Source: Pseudomonas xantholysinigenes (GTDB lineage: Bacteria; Pseudomonadota; Gammaproteobacteria; Pseudomonadales; Pseudomonadaceae). Taken from it: DNA of 64,000 nt. A program made the position numbers and the translations under genes. The notes below the pieces were generated by a model. The model ran no database searches, was not told the DNA's origin, and was given only the letters and a program-made list of their open reading frames with translations. The stretch spans positions 2,733,501 to 2,797,500 of the forward strand of contig NZ_CP077095.1 of assembly GCF_014268885.2 (NCBI RefSeq), given 5' to 3'. The first letter of the stretch is position 1. Each line of letters opens with the position of its first letter. Of the stretch, positions 60,979 through 64,000 are shown in pieces.

Positions 60979-61905
60979 TCACGGTTCTAGTCCGCCGAAT
61001 CTGCGGTAGTAACTTTCATTGGCATCCGGTAGCGGCCCATCCGCCGTCTCCAGCGCATTGGCGAGGTATTCCTCTGCCCTGCCCTGCACCAGCCGGTACA
61101 GGTTGCGGCACAACTGCCGCGCGGAGCGCCCTTCCCAGTCGCCGGGCAACAGTTCGTCCGGCAGCTGTGGATCGCGAAGCAGCAAGCGGCGGTATTCATG
61201 GATCAACAGCAGGCGCGCCAGAAAACAGTCCTGCGCAGCGAGCGCCTCTTGATCTTTCATGGCTTGCCAGAGCGGCCTGAACAAGCGAATGAACTCGCTG
61301 TAGTGTTGCCCCAGCTCATCGATGTTCCAGCTGTCCCGCACCTGGGCGCGCAGCGCCTTGGAAGCCAGGACTTCCTGGGCGCGCGTTTCGAACACGATAC
61401 TGTCGTCCTCAACGCCCTGCTCGCGCAGCGTGGCGGCAAGGTCGGCGCGATCGCTGCGCGGACAACCCAGCAGGTTCGGGCCCATGGCGCCGAAGCCCTG
61501 CCACTCCAGTTCCTCGCGCACCGCCTTGCGCTTGCTGGCCTCCAACTGGCTCAGCAGGACCAGCGTCCAGGCGCCGTTCCACGCCGGCAGGTTGGCGCTG
61601 TAGACACGCTTGAAGGCCTTTTCGAAACGCCGTCGGCCAGTACCGGTCAGGCTGTAGTAACTGCGCCGGCCAACCTTCTCGGCGCTCAGCCAGCCTTCCT
61701 TGGTCAGGCGGAAGATCGAGGTGCGGATCAACCGTTCGTTGATGCCCATGGGCTCCAGCAGGTTGATCAGGCTGCCCAGCCACACCGTGCCGCCATGGGG
61801 TTCGATGGCATCGCCATACAGGGTGATGATCAACGAACTGGCGCGGATCGGCGTCTGTTCCTGGAAACGGGAAATCAGGTGATTCAGAGGGGCAAGGCTG
61901 CTCAT
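60979..61905 (-). CDS. paaX: Phenylacetate operon repressor PaaX
   Basis: The 308-residue protein has a winged-helix N-terminus (RASSLIITLYGDAIEPHGGTVWLGSL, then NERLIRTSIFRLTKEGWLSAEKVGRRSYY) and the PaaX central domain NLPAWNGAWTLVLL. It represses paa genes until phenylacetyl-CoA binds. It follows paaY by 59 bases on the same strand. The long open frame upstream is inside paaY and not part of the gene. Confidence 0.92.
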   Translation of the reverse strand: MSSLAPLNHLISRFQEQTPIRASSLIITLYGDAIEPHGGTVWLGSLINLLEPMGINERLIRTSIFRLTKEGWLSAEKVGRRSYYSLTGTGRRRFEKAFKRVYSANLPAWNGAWTLVLLSQLEASKRKAVREELEWQGFGAMGPNLLGCPRSDRADLAATLREQGVEDDSIVFETRAQEVLASKALRAQVRDSWNIDELGQHYSEFIRLFRPLWQAMKDQEALAAQDCFLARLLLIHEYRRLLLRDPQLPDELLPGDWEGRSARQLCRNLYRLVQGRAEEYLANALETADGPLPDANESYYRRFGGLEP

Positions 61906-61964
61906 GAGGGGACGAGGCGCGGTTAAAGCCTCGACTATACCTGCCTGCCGCGACCGCGCAAGGC

Positions 61965-62564
61965 TCATGCGCCGCCCTCGGCCTTGGGGCGCACGCCGGA
62001 GTCGCCCATTCGCGGGCGCTGCGGCTCGGCAGCAGACAAGGGCGCGCACTCCACCAAACCGGCCATGCAGCGTTGCGTCAGGCGGTGGTATTCCGCAGTG
62101 CCGCGCCGTTTCCAGGCCAGTTCCTCGTCGCTGAGTGGGCGCTTGACCACGGCCGGGGCGCCGACCACCAGGCTCTGCTCGGGGCATTGGAAGCCGGCCT
62201 TGACGAACGCGGTGGCAGCGACGATGGAGCGCGGAGCAATGTGGGCGCCATCCATCACCACCGCATTCATGCCAACCAAGGCATCCTCGCCGATCCGGCA
62301 GCCATGGATCACCGCGCCGTGGCCGATATGGCCATTGCGTTCGATCACCGTGTCGCCACCTGGGAAACCGTGCATCACGCAAGTGTCCTGCAGGTTGGCG
62401 CCCTCCTCCATGACGATGCGCCCCAAGTCGCCGCGCAGCGCAGCCAGCGGGCCGACATAGCAGTTGGCGCCGATGATCACATCGCCGATCAGGACAGCGC
62501 TGGGGTGCACGTAGGCGCTGGGATGAATCACCGGGGTAAGGCCGTCGAGGCGATAGCAAGGCAT
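61965..62564 (-). CDS. paaY: Phenylacetate pathway thioesterase PaaY (gamma-class CA fold)
   Basis: The 199-residue left-handed beta-helix protein has hexapeptide repeats such as VHPSAVLIGDVIIGANCYVG and NGHIGHGAVIHGCRIGEDALVG. Its His residues for metal binding lie in MHGFPGGD and GHIGHG. PaaY is a thioesterase that clears dead-end CoA thioesters in phenylacetate breakdown. It heads a paaYX operon divergent from paaF. Confidence 0.9.
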   Translation of the reverse strand: MPCYRLDGLTPVIHPSAYVHPSAVLIGDVIIGANCYVGPLAALRGDLGRIVMEEGANLQDTCVMHGFPGGDTVIERNGHIGHGAVIHGCRIGEDALVGMNAVVMDGAHIAPRSIVAATAFVKAGFQCPEQSLVVGAPAVVKRPLSDEELAWKRRGTAEYHRLTQRCMAGLVECAPLSAAEPQRPRMGDSGVRPKAEGGA

Positions 62565-62887
62565 GGGGTGAGGCTCGATCTGCTTTGAAGGGTGGATGGA
62601 GGATGTATCAGTTCCTCCATTCGAGTCAATTGTGTTGCTTTGGGTATCATATTTTCGGGAGGCTGGCATTGGCAAATGCCCTAGTGTTTGGCGCCGAAAA
62701 TCCAGGATTAAAGCGTTGAGATACCTGCTAAGGACTAGCCATCATCGCCAGAACAAGAGATAGTTTAGATACGTAGTTATATTTTAATGTTGTATTTGCG
62801 TATCGTATTGGATCTATACTCCATCCCACTCATTCCAAGAACAGCCGGCCCCCGACCGGCGCCAAACGTGCAGCCCGAGGTACCACC
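62565..62887. promoter_or_regulatory. Divergent paaY / paaF promoter region
   Basis: This 323-base gap is AT-rich in the middle (about 62600-62820) and has no gene. A possible inverted pair, GATACG near 62768 and CGTATC near 62800, is spaced about 30 bases apart upstream of paaF. The PaaX sites should lie here; I could not assign an exact box. Confidence 0.5.
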
Positions 62888-63661
62888 ATGCCCAGCAACC
62901 TCGTCGTGCAACCCGTGGCAGACGGCGTCCGCCTGCTGACCCTGCACCGCCCGCAAGCCCTCAACGCCCTGAACACCGAACTGCTGGCGGAACTGGCCGC
63001 CGAACTGGACAGTGCCGAACGCGATGAGCACACCCGCGTCGTGGTCATCACCGGTAACCGCAAGGCCTTCGCCGCCGGGGCCGACATCAATGAAATGGCC
63101 GAGCGCGACCTGGTGGGCATCCTCAACGACCCACGCGTCGCGCACTGGCAACGCATCGGCAATTTCAGCAAACCCCTGATCGCCGCTGTCAACGGCTTCG
63201 CCCTGGGCGGCGGCTGCGAACTGGTGATGTGCGCCGATATCGTCATCGCCGGCAGCGATGCGCGCTTCGGCCAGCCAGAGATCAACCTCGGCATCATGCC
63301 CGGCGCCGGTGGCACCCAGCGCCTGTTGCGCCTGGTCGGCAAGCCGCTGGCCATGCAGATGGTGCTCAGCGGCGAGGCCATCGACGCCCAGCGAGCGCTA
63401 CGGGCCGGGCTCATCAGCGAAATCACCCAGCCGGAACTGGCCGTCGAGCGCGCCTTGCAAGTGGCGCGCGCCATCGCCGGCAAGGCGCCCCTGGCGGTAC
63501 GCCTGGCCAAGGAGGCACTGCTCAAGGCCCAGGACACCGACCTTGCCAGCGGCCTGCGTTTCGAGCGCCACGCCTTCACCCTGCTGGCCGGCACCCAGGA
63601 CCGCGACGAAGGCATCCGTGCCTTCCAGGAAAAACGCCCGGCCCAATTCCAGGGCTCGTAG
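62888..63661 (+). CDS. paaF: Enoyl-CoA hydratase-family protein PaaF
   Basis: The 257-residue crotonase has [15 protein letters not shown] in the oxyanion-hole region and [18 protein letters not shown] and [17 protein letters not shown] with the catalytic Glu residues. By position it is the first gene of the paa operon, acting late in phenylacetyl-CoA breakdown. The next crotonase gene starts 38 bases after its stop. Confidence 0.9.
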   Translation: MPSNLVVQPVADGVRLLTLHRPQALNALNTELLAELAAELDSAERDEHTRVVVITGNRKAFAAGADINEMAERDLVGILNDPRVAHWQRIGNFSKPLIAAVNGFALGGGCELVMCADIVIAGSDARFGQPEINLGIMPGAGGTQRLLRLVGKPLAMQMVLSGEAIDAQRALRAGLISEITQPELAVERALQVARAIAGKAPLAVRLAKEALLKAQDTDLASGLRFERHAFTLLAGTQDRDEGIRAFQEKRPAQFQGS

Positions 63662-63699
63662 TGCACACCCTCTCACCGATCCACCTAAGCGAGTCAGCC

Positions 63700-64000
63700 A
63701 TGCCTTTCGAACACATCCTGTTTTCCATCGACGCCGACGGCGTAGCCCTGCTCTCGCTGAACCGGCCCGAGCAATTGAACAGCTTCAATACCGCCATGCA
63801 TCTAGAGGTCCGTGAAGCGCTGCGCCAGGTGCGCCAGAGCGAGCATGCCCGGGTCTTGCTGCTGACCGCCGAAGGCCGCGGCTTCTGCGCCGGACAGGAC
63901 CTGTCCGACCGCAGCGTGGCGCCGGGCGCGGAAATGCCCGACCTGGGCGAGTCCATCGATGCCTTCTACAACCCCCTGGTGCGCAGCCTGCGCGACCTGC
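63700..64000 (+). CDS. paaG: Enoyl-CoA isomerase-family protein PaaG (N-terminal part)
   Basis: About 100 residues are visible before the window ends. They open MPFEHILFSIDADGVALLSLN and include RPEQLNSFN and GRGFCAGQDLSDR, the PaaG crotonase pattern. PaaG isomerises the ring-1,2-epoxide CoA to the oxepin form. Confidence 0.87.
   Translation, partial: MPFEHILFSIDADGVALLSLNRPEQLNSFNTAMHLEVREALRQVRQSEHARVLLLTAEGRGFCAGQDLSDRSVAPGAEMPDLGESIDAFYNPLVRSLRDL

Overview
The window reads as chromosomal DNA of a fluorescent Pseudomonas of the P. putida type. It is GC-rich and dense with genes. Its intergenic repeats are of the known P. putida REP type (an element with a core like TTCGCGGGTAAACCCGCTCC). 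It also carries typical Pseudomonas neighbourhoods: katB-ankB, the divergent paaYX/paaFG pair and a CIO-type cytochrome bd. I see no tRNA, rRNA, insertion sequence, prophage or CRISPR array. The genus is an inference from these signs, not from a search.

Layout. 1-2.9 kb: end of a SAM methyltransferase gene, a CrtZ-like hydroxylase, a bile-acid:sodium symporter homologue and a DyP peroxidase. 3.0-15.1 kb: a catabolic island built around a divergent promoter near 9.4 kb. To the left run a phenylacetaldehyde-dehydrogenase-like ALDH, a LuxR regulator, a MoaF-like protein, two SDRs and an outer-membrane barrel. To the right run a two-component flavin monooxygenase (oxygenase plus reductase), an APC permease, a small partner protein and a FeaR-like AraC regulator. 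15.2-20.3 kb: an orphan Rhs-type protein, a cupin/FAD amine-oxidase-like pair, and a formate/nitrite channel divergent from a second DyP peroxidase. 20.3-29.3 kb: a KfrA-like DNA-binding protein, a diguanylate cyclase, ribonuclease Z, a CorA transporter, two LPS-type phosphatases, a thioester-reductase-like SDR, and an unusually regular REP array with a 119-bp period. 29.3-37.6 kb: an orphan homodimeric pyruvate-dehydrogenase E1 with a divergent MarR gene, then a MerR gene whose likely regulon (alpha/beta hydrolase, exported acetoacetate-decarboxylase-like protein, old yellow enzyme) can be read from three promoters with 19-bp spacers, then arfB and a small ATPase. 37.7-51.1 kb: katB-ankB, molybdenum-cofactor genes (moaD, moaC, moaB, moeA) with a LysR gene, an OprD porin, a bestrophin-like channel, a formate-dehydrogenase-like molybdoenzyme and cioAB. 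51.2-57.6 kb: small lipoproteins, a three-gene envelope cluster of unknown function, a thymidylate-kinase-like protein and a second diguanylate cyclase. 57.9-60.9 kb: an AT-rich patch with an unknown gene, then a GNAT-desaturase pair. 61.0-64.0 kb: paaX, paaY and the start of the phenylacetate operon (paaF, partial paaG).

How it fits together. The catabolic island has the parts for importing an amine-like or aromatic compound, oxygenating it, and oxidising an aldehyde and alcohols. An aryl-acetaldehyde/arylacetate route is suggested because the ALDH and AraC proteins resemble the FeaB/FeaR pair and the phenylacetyl-CoA genes lie in the same window, but the substrate is not proven. The Mo-cofactor genes sit beside a molybdoenzyme, and a motif shared by their two promoters suggests common control. 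The MerR, MarR and KfrA-like genes each have a visible palindromic operator.
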